A stretch of 64,000 nucleotides of DNA from assembly GCA_036417435.1 (NCBI GenBank), contig CM070918.1, positions 30,263,523 to 30,327,522 of the forward strand, given 5' to 3'. Shown here one piece after another: positions 1 through 12,369 of this stretch; the first letter of the stretch is position 1, and each line of letters begins with the position of its first letter. This DNA comes from Inia geoffrensis. Lineage: Eukaryota > Chordata > Mammalia > Artiodactyla > Iniidae. The notes under the pieces were generated by a model. The model was given only the letters and a program-made list of their open reading frames with translations, ran no database searches and was not told the origin of the DNA. A program made the position numbers and the translations under genes.

Positions 1-59
1 ACCCTTGCATTTGCCGTGCTCCCTGGCGCGTTACGGGTTTGTGTGGATTGCATTTCATG

Positions 60-600
60 GAGGCCATGGAGTGACCTCTGTTTTAGCCAAATCGCTTTAA
101 GTTGCAAGTGACAAACACTCAGTTCAAACTGACATAAACAAACACGGGGAATTTATTGCCTCTCATGTAATTAAAAGTCTTTGGGAGTATGTTTGCTTCA
201 GGTATGGCTGATTCAACTGCTTAACAGATGCCATCAGGTCTCTCTCTGTCTCTTGGCATCCTCCATCTCTTTTCCATGCTTTCTTCAATTTGGCCTCATT
301 CTCAGGCAGACTCCTGTGAGTTGGCAAACACCGTCCCCCGTGGCTCCAGGCCGACATCTTACCAGTTTAGCAACCCCAATGGAAAGCAAATACCCATTTC
401 CCAGTGATTCCATCCAGAGCCCTGGAACAGACGCTTATTTGTCCAGCATGGGTCATGGGACCAACTCTGATCCAATCACTGGCCAGGGGATAATGCTCCG
501 ATTGGCCAGCCCAAAACATGGGCTCAGCCCTAAAGCTACAGGTGGTTGAGGCTGGTTCCTTAAAGAAAAGCAAAGTACTGGAATAATGGATGTTATCCAA
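60..600. repeat. Old interspersed repeat, family not named
   Basis: The stretch with aatttattgcctctcatg, the ctctgtctcttggcatcctcc segment, 'cctcattctcaggcagactc' and 'ccaatcactggccagggg' is a familiar mammalian repeat consensus that I cannot name with confidence. A diverged second copy is at about 60360-60640. Confidence 0.5.
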
Positions 601-2340
601 GCAAAACTAACATGCATCCGCCCACACTGACACCAGACCTTTGGGCTTCCCTGGTGTTGGGGGCCAGACAGAGCCAGTAGCTCTGAGCCCACAATTAACA
701 CCCTTTTTCGGAAGGACCCATGGCTCCCACCTCCAGAGGCTCACCCTGAGTGGGGCAATGAAAGGGAAGAACAGGGGAAAACCAGCCATCCCTCCCCTCT
801 GGGGCTGCTGGTGCCAAGTTTCTGGCTGAGCTTCTCTTAGAAGACTGGATCACAAAGCTCTGGAAATGGGTGTTTGGGATGGAAACACAGACACACAGTT
901 AATTATGGCGTCCTGCTCGGCGCCACCCTAATTAAGGCAGTTCCCTGGTGGAGGCCAAGATTTAATGCTCTCTTTTATAGTGCCTGGTGGCAAGAGGGCG
1001 GCCCTGTCCTCTCCTCTCCCTCTGATGCATCCCCGTCTGGCTGGCCGAGAGCTGGGTGGAGACGGTGGCCTGGCTGGCTGGCAGGGAAATGAGAAGGCAG
1101 TCTAGGCCCCATTGGAGTGACATAGCTGCCCTCCCAGAACAAGGGACAGGACAAGTGGGAGGCAATGTGAGGGGCAGAAATGTCAATCCTGGCTGTCTCC
1201 TGCTGGTAGGTGGTGACTGGGCAGAAGTGTCCCACGTTGAAGGCAAGTGTTAGGACTCTCTTGGCTCTGGGGCCCTCCAGAAAGTGGGAAATGGCTCCCA
1301 GAGGGCTGGCCAGGAGCACAGTCAGCTCCTGACGTCTGGCTTCATGACCCTCCCTGATACAAATAAAACAAGGAGGGCAGATCTACTGCCAAAAAAATAT
1401 GTGAAAAAGTCCATAGAATTTCATTTGAAACCAACTGAATTTCCCTCTACTGTCCACAATGTAGAATTTTCCAGGCTGCTATTATAGAATTCACTGGACC
1501 ACAGAGCTAGCAGGGACACAAAAATCATTTCATATAATAGGTAAAGAAATAGAGGCCAAAAGAGAAGTGCTTTTCTCAAGATCCCAGAGTTTGTTCGATT
1601 AGTATAGGTGACAGTTGGCAAATAGATCTCACCTTGCATACCAGTGCTGAATGATTGGGCAGCTGGAAGCTATGATGATATGATTCTGAGGCCTTCATGT
1701 GCAGTGGGGAACAGGCACTTGATTGATTAATGATGTCTGTCATGGGCACTGGTTGGAATGTGGTGGTGAATGTGCATAGTTTCTGCCATCCCTCCCTAGC
1801 TGTCAGAGGGGTGCTCTGAGATGGACCCTGAAACTAAGCCATGTTGGAGGGTTTTGGCTAGATCAAGAAGATGAAAGTCAGAACAGGTTTACTAAGAGAG
1901 ACATGAAATTCGCAAAGCTCCTCAGTGAACTACCTTCTAGTTACCGTGAGGGATGGATGGTCAGGATTGAAAAATGGGAGTTCCCAAGGTTTTTCACTCT
2001 TATGATGAATCTTGGGCTATGTCTCTGGAGTGTTGCCTGGCCCCCAGAGCTGTGAGTCCCCTAGTCCCTTTCCTTGAGGGGCTATGGGTCAGTGGTCTTG
2101 GTGGTAGGTTCCAAAACCTTTGGAAGAACTGGGTCTTGTGTGGAGACATTGATCTGGGATACTGGTCACAGAGTACAGAGCTGAAAGGCCCGAGCTGAAG
2201 GCCCGAGTGTCTCGCTACCTAAGTTCTTCTCCTGCCTCCGCTATCACCACTCTGTACCTGTAACAAGCCTCTTTCTCCATTAACTTCATCTACACAGTGA
2301 ATGAAGGTCTCAGTGGTCTTATGGGTTCCTAGAAGCTCTC
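600..2340. other. Intergenic DNA, nothing firm
   Basis: No gene or clear repeat was recognised. 1960-2330 ends with a segment (ctgtaacaagcctctttctcc) that resembles the 3' part of an LTR, but neither LTR boundary could be set. 960-1000 has a weak CTCF-like core (aagagggcgg). Confidence 0.4.
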
Positions 2341-2344
2341 ACAC

Positions 2345-3310
2345 TTGACCAAATAATCTAGCTTTTTTTTTAATTATGATAAAATACTCATAAAAGTTAC
2401 CATTTCAACCACTTTAAGTGTATAGTTCTGTGATATTCAATATATTCACATTATTGTGCAACCATGCACCTCCAGAACTTTTTCATCTTACCCGACTTTA
2501 ACTCTGTACACATCCAATAATAATTCTAGATTTTCACATGCCCCTGGCCCCTGGAAACCACCATTCTATTTTCTGTCTCTCTGAAGTTGCCTATTTTAGG
2601 CCCCTCATACAAGTGGAATCATATAGTATTTACCTTTCTGTGACTGGTTTATTTCACTTAGCATAATATTTTTGAGGTCCATCTGTGTTGTAGCATCTGT
2701 CAGAATCTTTCTTTTTAAAGAAAAAAAGCCTGAATAATATTTAATATATTTTTTAAAAATTTAGTGTTTAATTTTTAAATGCTGAGTAATATTCTGCTGT
2801 GTCTATCTACCATATTTTGTTTATCCATTCATCTCTTGAAGGATACTTGGGTCACTTCCACATTTTGGCTACTGTAAATAAGGCTGCTGTGAACATGGGT
2901 GTACAAATATCTGCTTGAGTCCCTGCATTCACTTCTTTTGTGAATCTATACACCCAGAAGTAGAACTGCTGGATCATATGGTAATTCTGTGTTTAATTTT
3001 TGAGGACTCACCATACCATCTTCCACTGCGGCTGCACCATTTTACATTGTCAACAGCAATGTACAAGGGTTCCAGTTTTGCCACACCCTCGTCACACTTT
3101 TCTTTTTTGCTTTTCAATAATAGCCATCCTGATGGATGTTAAGTGGTATGTCATTGTGGTTTTGAATTACATTTCCCTCATGATTAGTGAGGTTGAGCAT
3201 TTTTCATGTGTTTATTGGCCACATGTATACCTTCTTTGGAAAAATGTCTATTCAGGTCCTTTGCCCATTTTAAAATCAGATTGTTTGTTTCTAGCTTGGC
3301 TTTAATCCTC
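2345..3310 (-). mobile_element. L1 3' end (ORF2 C-terminus and 3' UTR), antisense
   Basis: On the + strand this reads as the reverse complement of an old mammalian L1. Signature segments include 'cctggaaaccaccattcta', 'tggtttatttcacttagcata', 'ttggctactgtaaataaggc', 'tagaactgctggatcata' and 'tctattcaggtcctttgccca'. Many stops are present and it is not functional. Confidence 0.88.
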
Positions 3311-3344
3311 TAGCAGGGCCCTGAAAGATTGGTACTAAGGAATG

Positions 3345-4155
3345 GTAACTTTGTTTTCCAGGTTTATTGAGGTATAACTAACGTATAAAATTGTAATGTA
3401 TTTAAAATGTACAATGTGATGATTTGATCTATGTATACACTGTGAAAAGAGTCCCACAATCAAGTTACTTAACACATCTATCACCTCACATGGTTACCTT
3501 GTGTGTGTGTGGGTATCACCTCACATGTTTACCTTGTGTGTGTGTGGGTGTGAGAATGTTTGAGATTTACTTTCTTAACAAATCCAAGTATATAATACAG
3601 TATTGTCAACTATAATCATCATGCTGTGCATTAGATTTGCAGAACTGATTCATCTCATGACTGAAAACTTGTACACTTTCACCACCCTCTCCCCATTTCC
3701 CCCACCCTTAACCCCCTGCAACCACCATTGTGCTTTCTGTTTCTATGAGTTTGACTTTTTGTTTTTAAAGATTCCAGATATAAGTGAGATCATACAGTAT
3801 CTGTCTTTCTCTGTCTAGCTTATTTCACTTAGCAAAATGTCCTCTTGATTCATCCATGTTGTCACAAAAGGCAGGATTTCCTTAATTTTTAAGGCTGAAT
3901 AGTATTCCATTGTATATATGTACCACATTTTCTTCATCCATTCGTCCATTGATGGACACTTAGGTTGTTTCCATGGCTTGGCTATTGCGATAATGCTGCT
4001 ATCTCTTCAAAAATGATTTCATTCCCTTTGGATATATACCCAGAAGTGGAATTGCTGGATCATAAGTAGTTCTATTTTTAATTTCTTGAGGAACCTCCAT
4101 ACTGTTTTGCATAGTGGCTACACCCATTTACATTCCCACCAACAGGGCAATGTGT
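3345..4155 (-). mobile_element. Second L1 3' end, same orientation
   Basis: This repeats the L1 signatures of its neighbour (ggtttattgaggtataact, 'cttatttcacttagcaaaat', 'atatacccagaagtggaatt', 'ggatcataagtagttc'), so it is a separate insertion. It ends at 'cccaccaacagggcaatgtg'. It contains a 35-base tandem duplication at 3480-3549. Confidence 0.88.
3480..3549 (+). repeat. 35-bp direct tandem duplication inside L1
   Basis: The unit runs from atcacctcacatg through the (GT)n tract to gggt. It occurs twice with one substitution (ggttacc versus gtttacc). L1 relatives carry it once, so it is a local duplication after insertion. Confidence 0.85.
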
Positions 4156-4159
4156 TAGG

Positions 4160-5515
4160 AAGGGTAATTTTTGATGGAAGAAGAAATACACATGAAAAGG
4201 CTCAAGGCTGAAACCATATTCTAGACCTGATTTCTCTCTGTCTGAGCGGTCTCTTCATTCCTCTCTCTGTGGTGTTGGCTTCATCCTTGGGCTTCCAGTG
4301 GTGTCTGTCCCTCCCCAGCCCTGGTTGCTCCAGGGCCTCCTCTTTTTTTTTTTTTTTGATTTTAAAAGTTTATTATTTAGAAATATAAGCCAAAGTCTGC
4401 CCAGTAGCCTACAGAGCCCTCATGATCTAGCTCCCCGCCACCTTCCTGACTCTTTGTGTTACATCTATTTCGCATACCATCCCAGGGCCTCCTCTTGTGT
4501 CACCAAAATAGAGGGAACAGTAGCCAGGTGAGGAGCTCACACACACTCACCAGAGCAAGTCTCTTTCCCCAGCTGTCCAAGCTCAATCTGAGGCTTGGTT
4601 CTCACTGGACTCATCTAGAAGCAGGGGTGGAGCCTCAGGAGCATCCCTGCTCCTTGCAAGAGGCTGTTCATGCCACAAGGAATGGAGTCCCTCAAGTTAT
4701 CTCGATAAAATTGTCCGAGACTCTCTAAGAGTAGGGATGGTCACTGCTATGCCGAGCGGTAGGGGACTGGAAAGGCGTTCAGAGTGCCCGGCAGCTGTAC
4801 CCAGTGAGGGCAGAGTCCTCAGCTCAGAGGAAACATACAGAAGGTGACTCTCCTGTTGCCTCTCCACCTCATGTCGGCTTTCTCCTTACTTCTGCCAACT
4901 CAAGGCCTCCACTCCCTCGTGGCCCCTGTGGCTCCATCTCTGTCACAGCCTCTCAGCATTTAGTCCCCTCGTGTTTCCCAGTCCAGAGAGGGGAATCAGA
5001 CCGGCTCAGTGTATTTGACCCTGACCACATGCATACGGCCCCACCTGCTCTCGGCCCTCAGCCCCTCGCTCTGTCCCCAGCCAGAGTGGCCCCACAATAG
5101 TCAATGCTCTTCCTGCCGTCGGAAAGCCCTGTCTGCCATGTCTGTCACCTCATCTCTCAGCACTGCTGGCCACCTCAGCCTCCCTCGGGGCAAAGCTCTG
5201 GCTTTGGTATGGCCTCCACCGTACCTGCCCAGGTGGGAGAGGCCTTTGAGATTGGTCCGACGGGGCCCAGGGAGGCACTGGCTTCACCAGCGACTGCCTG
5301 GAGGGGCTGAGTGACGCATGGAAGAAGAGCGACCACCTGGTGAGGCGAACCTGGATGAGCGAGAGCCAGGAGATGAAGTTTCTCACCTGTCTTCCCTCTG
5401 ACACACCCTTCTGAGATGCAGTGCTTCCCCGAGTCCTCTGCGGAGGTGGACCCATCACGCAGAGCTGCTCAACCCACTGGATTTTCTGGGCTGCTGGAGT
5501 CAGCGAGGTCATGCT
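4160..5515. other. Intergenic DNA without supported genes
   Basis: A T run sits at 4341-4357. The stretch 4358-4490 contains a LINE-2-like 'gcctacagagccctcatgat' segment. 4800-5515 has overlapping open frames of about 100 codons on both strands, with no recognisable protein features and no splice logic; I treat them as chance. Confidence 0.45.
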
Positions 5516-5640
5516 TACATTTTTATTTTTTATTTATTTACACTTATTTATTTAGTTATTATTATTTTTAAATTTTAAAATTTTTTTAAAAATTGATTTT
5601 TATTTATTTTTTAATTTAAATAATTCATGTTTACGTTTGA
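5516..5640. repeat. AT-rich low-complexity tract
   Basis: About 120 bases made almost only of A and T (ttattta, tttaaaatt and similar). This contrasts with GC-rich flanks. Confidence 0.85.
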
Positions 5641-6020
5641 ATTGTGCTTTCCCCCTGTCGCTCTTGGTTCCCCGGGAAGCAGTGCCTGAGATGGAGTTCA
5701 GCACTCAGGGGGTTTATTGGGGCTGCCCCTGGGGCCACTGCCGGTGGACTGGCCAGATGGAAGCAGTGCTGGACAGAGGGAGATGTGAGCTGTGATTTAG
5801 TTTCCTTGTTGGGAGTCTGGAAGCTGGCATGACCTTCAGAGGTGTCCAGAGTTGGGGCGAGAGGTCTGGCTTTTAATGCCCCTGTGCTTATCAGCCATTT
5901 GATGGGCTGCTCCAGGAAGGGGGCATGACCTGGGGCCAGGTGACTTCAGTGAAAACAACTCCAAAGAGGACTGACAGCTGGGGGCCGTCTTCCAACAGCA
6001 CTCCCAGGAGCTGGGGGAAG
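5640..6020. repeat. LTR-like old repeat, unnamed
   Basis: The order 'ttccccgggaagcagtgcct...gagatggagttcagcactca...gggtttattgggg' is that of a known class of mammalian dispersed repeat. I cannot name the family. The end is diffuse. Confidence 0.35.
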
Positions 6021-6949
6021 AAGTTCTTCACTTCTGAACGGGGAGCCACTGTGCCCTTCTTCCCTGCCTCACTTCCATTTCCCCTCCTTCTTGCTCCACT
6101 GGGATTATATCTACCAGAGAAACATTAGGAGGTAAGTTTGACCCAGGCTCTGCTTTCTGGGGAATCTGGGGTAAGACATCCACTAAACCACCACCATTGC
6201 TACTGGGGAGATTTTTGCATCGAGATGTATCATAGGCTGTCAGCTAACCTATGACATAACTTCCCTTAGGTCAAGCGATCGATTTGACCAATCATCTCTG
6301 GTCAGAGGCAGGATGGGACGGACCTTGGCCACCCAGGGGCAGTCTGTCCCCTCTTCCCTCAGTAGGGGACTGTGGGCATGGCAGGCGCCAGCACTGACCC
6401 ATCCAGTACAGCTGGGTGCCTGCTACTGGATGGACTTGTCCAGGCAGGGGAGCAGGGAGAACAGGAGGACTTAGGCACGATTTCTGTCCAGGGTGCTCAC
6501 AATCTAAGTGGAGTCACCCATCTTTTCTTCTCAGAGCCCTCATGGGGCAACCCGAAACAGTGGCGGAGGCAAACGCTCTTGGTTGCCCCCTTCCCCCTCA
6601 TCAGCCGCTCCCACCTACCCTTGCAGTCTCAGGGGGTGACTTGTGAATGTTCTAAACTCATGGCAGCCGACGCTTGGTTTGGTTCTGGGTATGGGACTCA
6701 GCTTGGTCGGTGGCCCCGAGGCAAAGTCTCAAAATTTAGATTTGGAAAAGGAGTTGCGGAACTGCGTGTGATTTTCTGAAAATGCTGCAAGTACAATGTG
6801 CCCGTCTGCGGGGTTGGGGAGACATGGTGGACGTGATAAAGACGGCATCTTTGACGATGTCGCTGAACCGCAGAACTAAGCCCCCAACAAGAGCTCTGCT
6901 TCTGGGCTTGTAGTTCTATGAGGTAATTGCATCCTTACTGGTGCAGCAG

Positions 6950-7170
6950 CCAAGACCAAGGTCTCTGAAGCCTGACTACCTACAATTTACTAGCTGTGTG
7001 ACCCTGGTCAGGATGCTTAACCTCTCTTGTCTCAGTTTCCTCATCTGTAAAATGGACATAAAATAAGACCCACCCCATAAGGCTGCTGTGAGGTGTAGAT
7101 GTGTTTGTATAGCTGAAGGACTTACAACAGTGCCTGGCACTCAGGAAATGGCATATAAGTATTGACTGTT
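6950..7170 (+). mobile_element. MIR
   Basis: Nearly full length. The core reads 'ctagctgtgtgaccctggtc', then 'cctcatctgtaaaatgga', and a 3' end 'acagtgcctggcactcag'. Confidence 0.88.
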
Positions 7171-7239
7171 ATTTAGACCCCCTTTAAAAATAGATCTAAG
7201 TTAAAGGGGAGACAGAATTGGATTAATCATAAGCCTTGG

Positions 7240-7560
7240 TTCATGACATGTCACTGGTATATTTATTAAAATAACAAACATCTGTGGACCCATTGCTCAA
7301 CTCAAAACTCAAGAACTAGAATATTACCAGTCGTTGTTGCTCCTCCACTGACCATCCCACCCCTTACCCGCTCTCCCACTCCTGAATTCTACATTTATTA
7401 TTCTCGTGTATGTGTGTGTGTGTATGTGTAGTTTCGTCACATGTAAAGGTACATCCAAACAACATATTGCTTTGTATTGCCTGTTTTTGAGCATTATAAA
7501 AAGGATACACACCACATGGTCTTCTGGGAGTTTTTCTGCAAAGACATGTGTATCTGGGGG
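7240..7560 (-). mobile_element. Old L1 3' fragment, antisense
   Basis: Bases like 'acaacatattgctttgtattgcctgtttttgagc' (quoted in part) match the L1 3' region in reverse. It contains a short (TG)n at about 7409-7428. Confidence 0.6.
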
Positions 7561-8219
7561 CTTCTGCTCCACACAGCTGAAGGCAACCCACTCACATGGC
7601 GCCTTCCTGAAGGGAGAAAGAAGAGCCCACTTTCAACAGAAAGAAACAAACGTTAAGTCTTTTCTTCTTTCTTGCCCTTCATTTGGCTGCGGAGGTGTAC
7701 TGGCCCTCATAAGGGTCCTTCCACAATTGCCTTCCTTCTGAATTAGTGTGTGAGGGGGTTCATGTCCTTCTGGCCTGGCTTCCCTGCTGGGCGCAGGGTC
7801 CAGGTGTGAGGGACCAGGGGATGTGACTGCTCGGAGACCTGGTCCACGTGGAGAGAGGCTGTGGCCCCTGTGGAATTTTTCTGATGCTTCTGAATCCCCA
7901 CTGGGAATCATTTTCCCTTTTCCATCCCAAATATGGGCTCGGTTCTGGAAGGCGTGGGAGAACTAATTTGAGGCGAGTGTAAACACTTCCATGCCAGTGG
8001 AACCCTGGCCAGGAGGAATTCCAAGCCATTTGAGAAGTCTGCCAGCCTAGAGTTGGACTTTGGCTGGGACCCTCTGGTGTAGCTACTTTTAGCTGGGAAC
8101 ATTTTTTTCCCAGACTCTAGAAAGGCCACACTTGAAGGATTATGATTTACCCCAAACTGACTGGGAGCATTTCTCCATTGAGTTGGCCATTTACATGCCT
8201 GCTTCCCAAATTTTGCCTT

Positions 8220-8445
8220 GCTGGAGAGTGGAACCTACCTACTCGTTAAGACCCAGAACTTGGGAGGCATATGAACCTGGCTGTACCTCTGGGTCTACCT
8301 CTCGTCGACTTTGGGCCAATTACCTAACATGTCTCAGTCTGCTGCATCAACTGCAAAATGGCGATAATAATAATACCAATTTCAAGAGTTGTGGTGAGGA
8401 TCAAGTGAGATCATATGCATATGAAAATACTTGTACGTGACAGTG
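8220..8445 (+). mobile_element. MIR
   Basis: Contains 'ctttgggccaattacctaac', 'ctgcaaaatggcgataataa' and 'gtgaggatcaagtgagatca' in MIR order. It ends at an MLT1-like LTR. Confidence 0.8.
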
Positions 8446-8449
8446 CTTG

Positions 8450-8840
8450 TACCAGTCAGTCCAGGCAAGGCTATGCTGCAATAACAAATATCCCCCCAAA
8501 GTCAGCAGCTTAACACAGCAGAAGTCTATTTTTCACTCTTATAAAGTTTATTGTTGGTCCAGGCCACTCCCCAGGGCAGCATTCCCCCACGTGTGACACA
8601 TGATCCAGAAGATCAAGTTCTGGTTCCACCATTTCAACAAGAAGCCCTCATGTCCACTAGAGCAGAGGAAGAGATTAACCAAAGAACAAGGCAGAACGCT
8701 TTTGATTTCCATTTTAATTGACCAGCACTAGTCACATGGCTCCATCTAACAACAAGGGTGCTGAGATAATATAGTTTTCTATATGTCCAGGAAAGAAAAG
8801 CAAACATGATGTTGGGGAGCATTTGTAATATCTCCCACAG
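8450..8840 (-). mobile_element. MLT1-like MaLR solo LTR, antisense
   Basis: Starts with ctatgctgcaataacaaata and 'cagcagcttaacacagcaga', the reverse complement of an MLT1-type LTR end. It ends at 'atttgtaatatctcccaca', the inverted LTR start. It is a relic of an endogenous retrovirus-like element with no internal genes here. Confidence 0.6.
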
Positions 8841-9179
8841 TGTTCAATAAACGATATTGTCCTGCCTTTATTTTCTACCCTCAGAGAGTTTAGAACTTGT
8901 TCAAGGTGACGAGGCAGAGATAGATGAAAAGATAAACGTATCTTCTTAATTCCTTAGAAGCAACGCAGGCCTTTGCATTTTGTAGGAGGCTTTTTCAGCT
9001 TCATTTCCGTAGTCTTCTGGGGAGGGTTTTTCCTCCAGTGTGTAAGGAGAAGGAAGCTGGGAAATAAAGGGCTGGGGGCCTGCTCAGTGACTGGACAGGC
9101 AGGTGTCAGAACCAGCTGGCTTTGCAGAGGAAATCCACTTGCACCAAGCCTCAAGGAGGGCAGAACATGAGGCTAAAAG

Positions 9180-9305
9180 AAAAGGACAACCCAAGTGCCA
9201 GGCATCAAGCCAAATGCTATATGTGTTGTCACTCATGTAGTTATAATTAGTGCTGCAATTTTACAGATGGGGAAACCGAGGCTCAGAGAGCCAGGCAGCA
9301 ACGGC
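9180..9305 (-). mobile_element. MIR fragment
   Basis: 'aagtgccaggcatcaagcca' followed by 'ttacagatggggaaaccgag' and 'gctcagagagccaggcagca' is a MIR in reverse. Confidence 0.8.
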
Positions 9306-11410
9306 ACAAGGAGGAGGGAGGGATGACAGAGGCCTGGGACAGTCTGTGGCTTGAGGAGTGGGACAGGGACGCCGGGGTCCTCCCTCATCCCGTCTACTCA
9401 CGCTATGGCTGAACAGCAAAACGGAGGAAGGTTTTGGCAAAACACCAAATGTGACAACACCTGAGAGGCTCTTAGCAAAAATCCAGAGTGCTCACGGGGA
9501 TTTCTTACAAATAAAAAATAAGAGTTAACTTTTCTGTAGTGTAGAAGCAATGAGTTGCCCCTTTTGGATAGAAGGGAGTTGGGGAAGGAGGGAGGGATCG
9601 TGTAGAGTGAGGGAGGGGGCTATTCTCCATGCTGGGGTCTTGGGTGGGCCGAGATCAGAATCCAAGTCTCCCTTCCTTACTTGGGGAAACTGAGCGCCAG
9701 AGAGGGGAAGGGTTTGTTCAGGGCCACAGGAGCAGGAAGCAGCAGAGGCAGGTGAGAAGGCAGGTCTCCTGATGCCTTTTCCCTCCCACGGCCACTCCAT
9801 AGCTGCCTCAGGGCCAGAGAGAAAGGGAGGTGTGAGGGCCCCAAGTCCACAGCAGCTCCCAGCAAGCCCTGTGAGCAGGCAGTGCTCTCCCAGGCACCCC
9901 CTCCAGCCTGGTCTGTCCCTGCAAGCCCACAGCATTACAGATAGGAGGGGGCAGGGGAAAAGGCACCTCCACTCACTTCTTTGCCCCAAAGTGCCCCATT
10001 TTCTATAAGAGTGATGGGGTTGTCACGACATTTGTTAGGATTCTGCTAAGATGGAAGAAAACTCAAGGCCAAGAGGCATAAAGAGAAGGAGATCAAATGG
10101 GGGATCCCTTTGTTTCTGTGTTTACCAACCAATGCGCCAACGAAGCAGGTCCCCCCACTAGCTCCGCTTTGGCCCTCGCCAGGCTTATGTTCTCTATTCT
10201 GTACGTGACCTGCTCCCAGATCCCAGAACTTGCTTTTGCCGGGAGCTGAGATTTGGAATGTTCACACATGTATAGGCTGCTTGCAGGCGGAGGTGGGGGG
10301 AGCTTCCCACCCCTGGGCGTGCACAAGCTCAGCGGGGCCCAGTGTGGCACTCTGCAGGGGTGTCCCGCGGTGGATGGCATGCCCACGTGCCCCTCCAGAT
10401 CCCGCTCTGTGCTCGGGCGGCTTCATCTCTCCATCGGCGCCTCCCTCTGGCTTTTGCTTGGGTTTGGCCAATGGGAGGCACCATCAGGGGATGAGAAGGC
10501 GGCAGGAGAGAGCGGTCATGCTGTTCATTCCCTGCGTCTCTCCCTGCCAGGCCACAGTGCCTACCGGGTGGCCTCTCCAGATGCCACCCTCTCTGGTACC
10601 TGCTCCGTCATCCCCTTGTTCTTTCAGTCCTAGTGGTAGTACCCACTCCCCGCGGGTACTCACTGTCTCCGGGACCTTTCCGGTTCCCCTTCCCCTGTAA
10701 ATAGCCCCGTCATAAACTCCCCCCACTTTCCCTTTGGAGGATGCCATCTGTTTCCTGCAGGGATCAGACTGATACAAAGAGGAAGGATGGGACGTCGACC
10801 CCCTGGACATAGTCTTTCCCAGAGGCCGAGGTTCACAGGTCCCACGGTCGCCTTGCCTGCCCACATTTCCGCCAACCCGGCCCCTCCTCGTGCCAGGTCT
10901 GCGCCGGGCTCCCGCCAGCCTTATTTATTTATTGAACAACATGCAAGCTCAGTTTCCTTTTGTGTTTAATGTGTCAGCGTTTCAGTGGATTCGGACTTCA
11001 AGGCTTGGATTTTGTTGACAATAATGAGATCACCCAGACAATTATCGTTTGATTTTTCAGTTTGCCAGAGAGGAGAAGATTAAAGAAAAGTTAAGAAGCT
11101 TTGGCTGTTTCCTGTTATCCATTTGCTGGGAGGGATGGGGGTGGGGTTGAAGGGCTGGGAAGAAGAGAAAATCTGCTTAAAAATGACCACATCGGGAGAC
11201 ATGCAGACTGTCTGCTCGCAGCAGGCTTCGTATGTCTGTGATGGTCTCACGTGGGGTGACCCGGGAGGCACCTGGAAGGCTCCTTCACCACCTCAGGCCA
11301 CAGGGTCTGAAAAATCCATTGGCTCCAATAGGAGCCACAGGAGACTGGAATTCAACAAACATTTTTTTTATTGTTATGGTTATTATTGATAGAATTATGG
11401 TTATTGTTTC
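9305..11410. other. Unique intergenic DNA
   Basis: No recognised repeats. A number of open frames up to 156 codons (9525-9989 on -, 10230-10700 on +) have no family resemblance, and both strands are open at the same place, so they look like chance frames in GC-rich DNA. 10915-11110 changes to AT-rich, motif-dense sequence that looks like a constrained non-coding block. Confidence 0.45.
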
Positions 11411-11419
11411 AGCTCACCA

Positions 11420-11500
11420 CTCACTGGTTGACATGGGATGGCTTCATGCTTCTGGCCTCAGTTTCCCTTGTGCAGTGACGAATGCTTGAATGAGATGATC
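11420..11500 (+). mobile_element. MIR fragment
   Basis: 'ggcttcatgcttctggcctcagtttccc' (in part) and 'gaatgagatgatccaaacc' resemble the MIR core. Short and diverged. Confidence 0.5.
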
Positions 11501-12196
11501 CAAACCTACCTCAGCCCTGAATTCACCACCCACTGCCACCTCTTACTTGTGTGGCTGGATTTTTCAGATGGGGAGACCCCGAGGAGAGGGTGCTAGGGTG
11601 CTGAAGGAGAGGAGGAGGGTGCTGGAGAGACAAGCAGGTGCTGGAGCCTTCCTTCTTCCCATCACGCTCTCCTAACGGGACCCCAGCCCTGGAGGAGCAC
11701 CCGCCTCAGCTGGGGACTTTCAGAGCACGTGTCCCAAGGAATTCTGGAAGAATCAGTGGTGCTGAGAAAGCAGGGCAAGCTGGAGGGTCTGTTCCCTTCT
11801 TCCATCCCTCCATCCACGGTTCCTAGGGGGACTCCTGCTGTGAACTAACCCCCACTGACTGCCAGAACATGGCTTTTATGCTCAGAAATACCATCTAGAA
11901 AACGACCCTACCTCTGGAAATGTTCTCATGGTCCTGTCTACATCACGCCTCTTTCTAGAACACCGCAGAGACCCTCACCCCCAGTGGTTCCACCTTTTCC
12001 TTGCTTGTCACCTTCTCTCTTACTACCTGCCTCCTCCCTGTCTAGCTCAGATGCCTCTGTGGCTTTGCCTCCCTGCCCCTTCTCGCCCGGCCTCATCGCC
12101 CTTCTGCTGCTCCCACGTTGCCACTCTGCTGGTCTGCCTTGGGTTTGGCACTTTCAAACAACCTGCTATGTATGGGATGTTAGAAGATGACCACTG

Positions 12197-12369
12197 GGGG
12201 CTTCCCTGGTGGCGCAGTGGTTGAGAGTCCGCCTGCCGATGCAGGGGGACACGGGTTCATGCCCCGGTCCGGGAAGATCCCACATGCCGCAGAGCGGCTA
12301 GGCCCGTGAGCCGTGGCCGCTGAGCCTGCGCGTCGGAGCCTGAGCCCGAGTGCCGCAAAAAAAAAAGAG
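12197..12369 (+). mobile_element. CHR-type tRNA-Glu-derived SINE
   Basis: The head ggggcttccctggtggcgca carries the tRNA-derived promoter region (A-box-like ggcgcagtggttgagagtcc, B-box-like gggttcatgcc). The body contains the ccgtgagccgtggccgctgag segment, then a short A tail. The body is shortened compared with the 32.2-kb copy. No convincing target-site duplication was found. Confidence 0.9.

Noticed and set aside
1960..2340. Possible endogenous retroviral LTR
   Set aside because: Only an LTR-like tail (cctctttctcc) is visible; no paired boundary, primer site or gene remains could be shown.
12197..12270. tRNA gene-like A and B boxes
   Set aside because: These are the tRNA-derived heads of SINEs (also at 22.4, 26.2, 32.2 and 55.4 kb), not functional tRNA genes; the cloverleaf is not kept.
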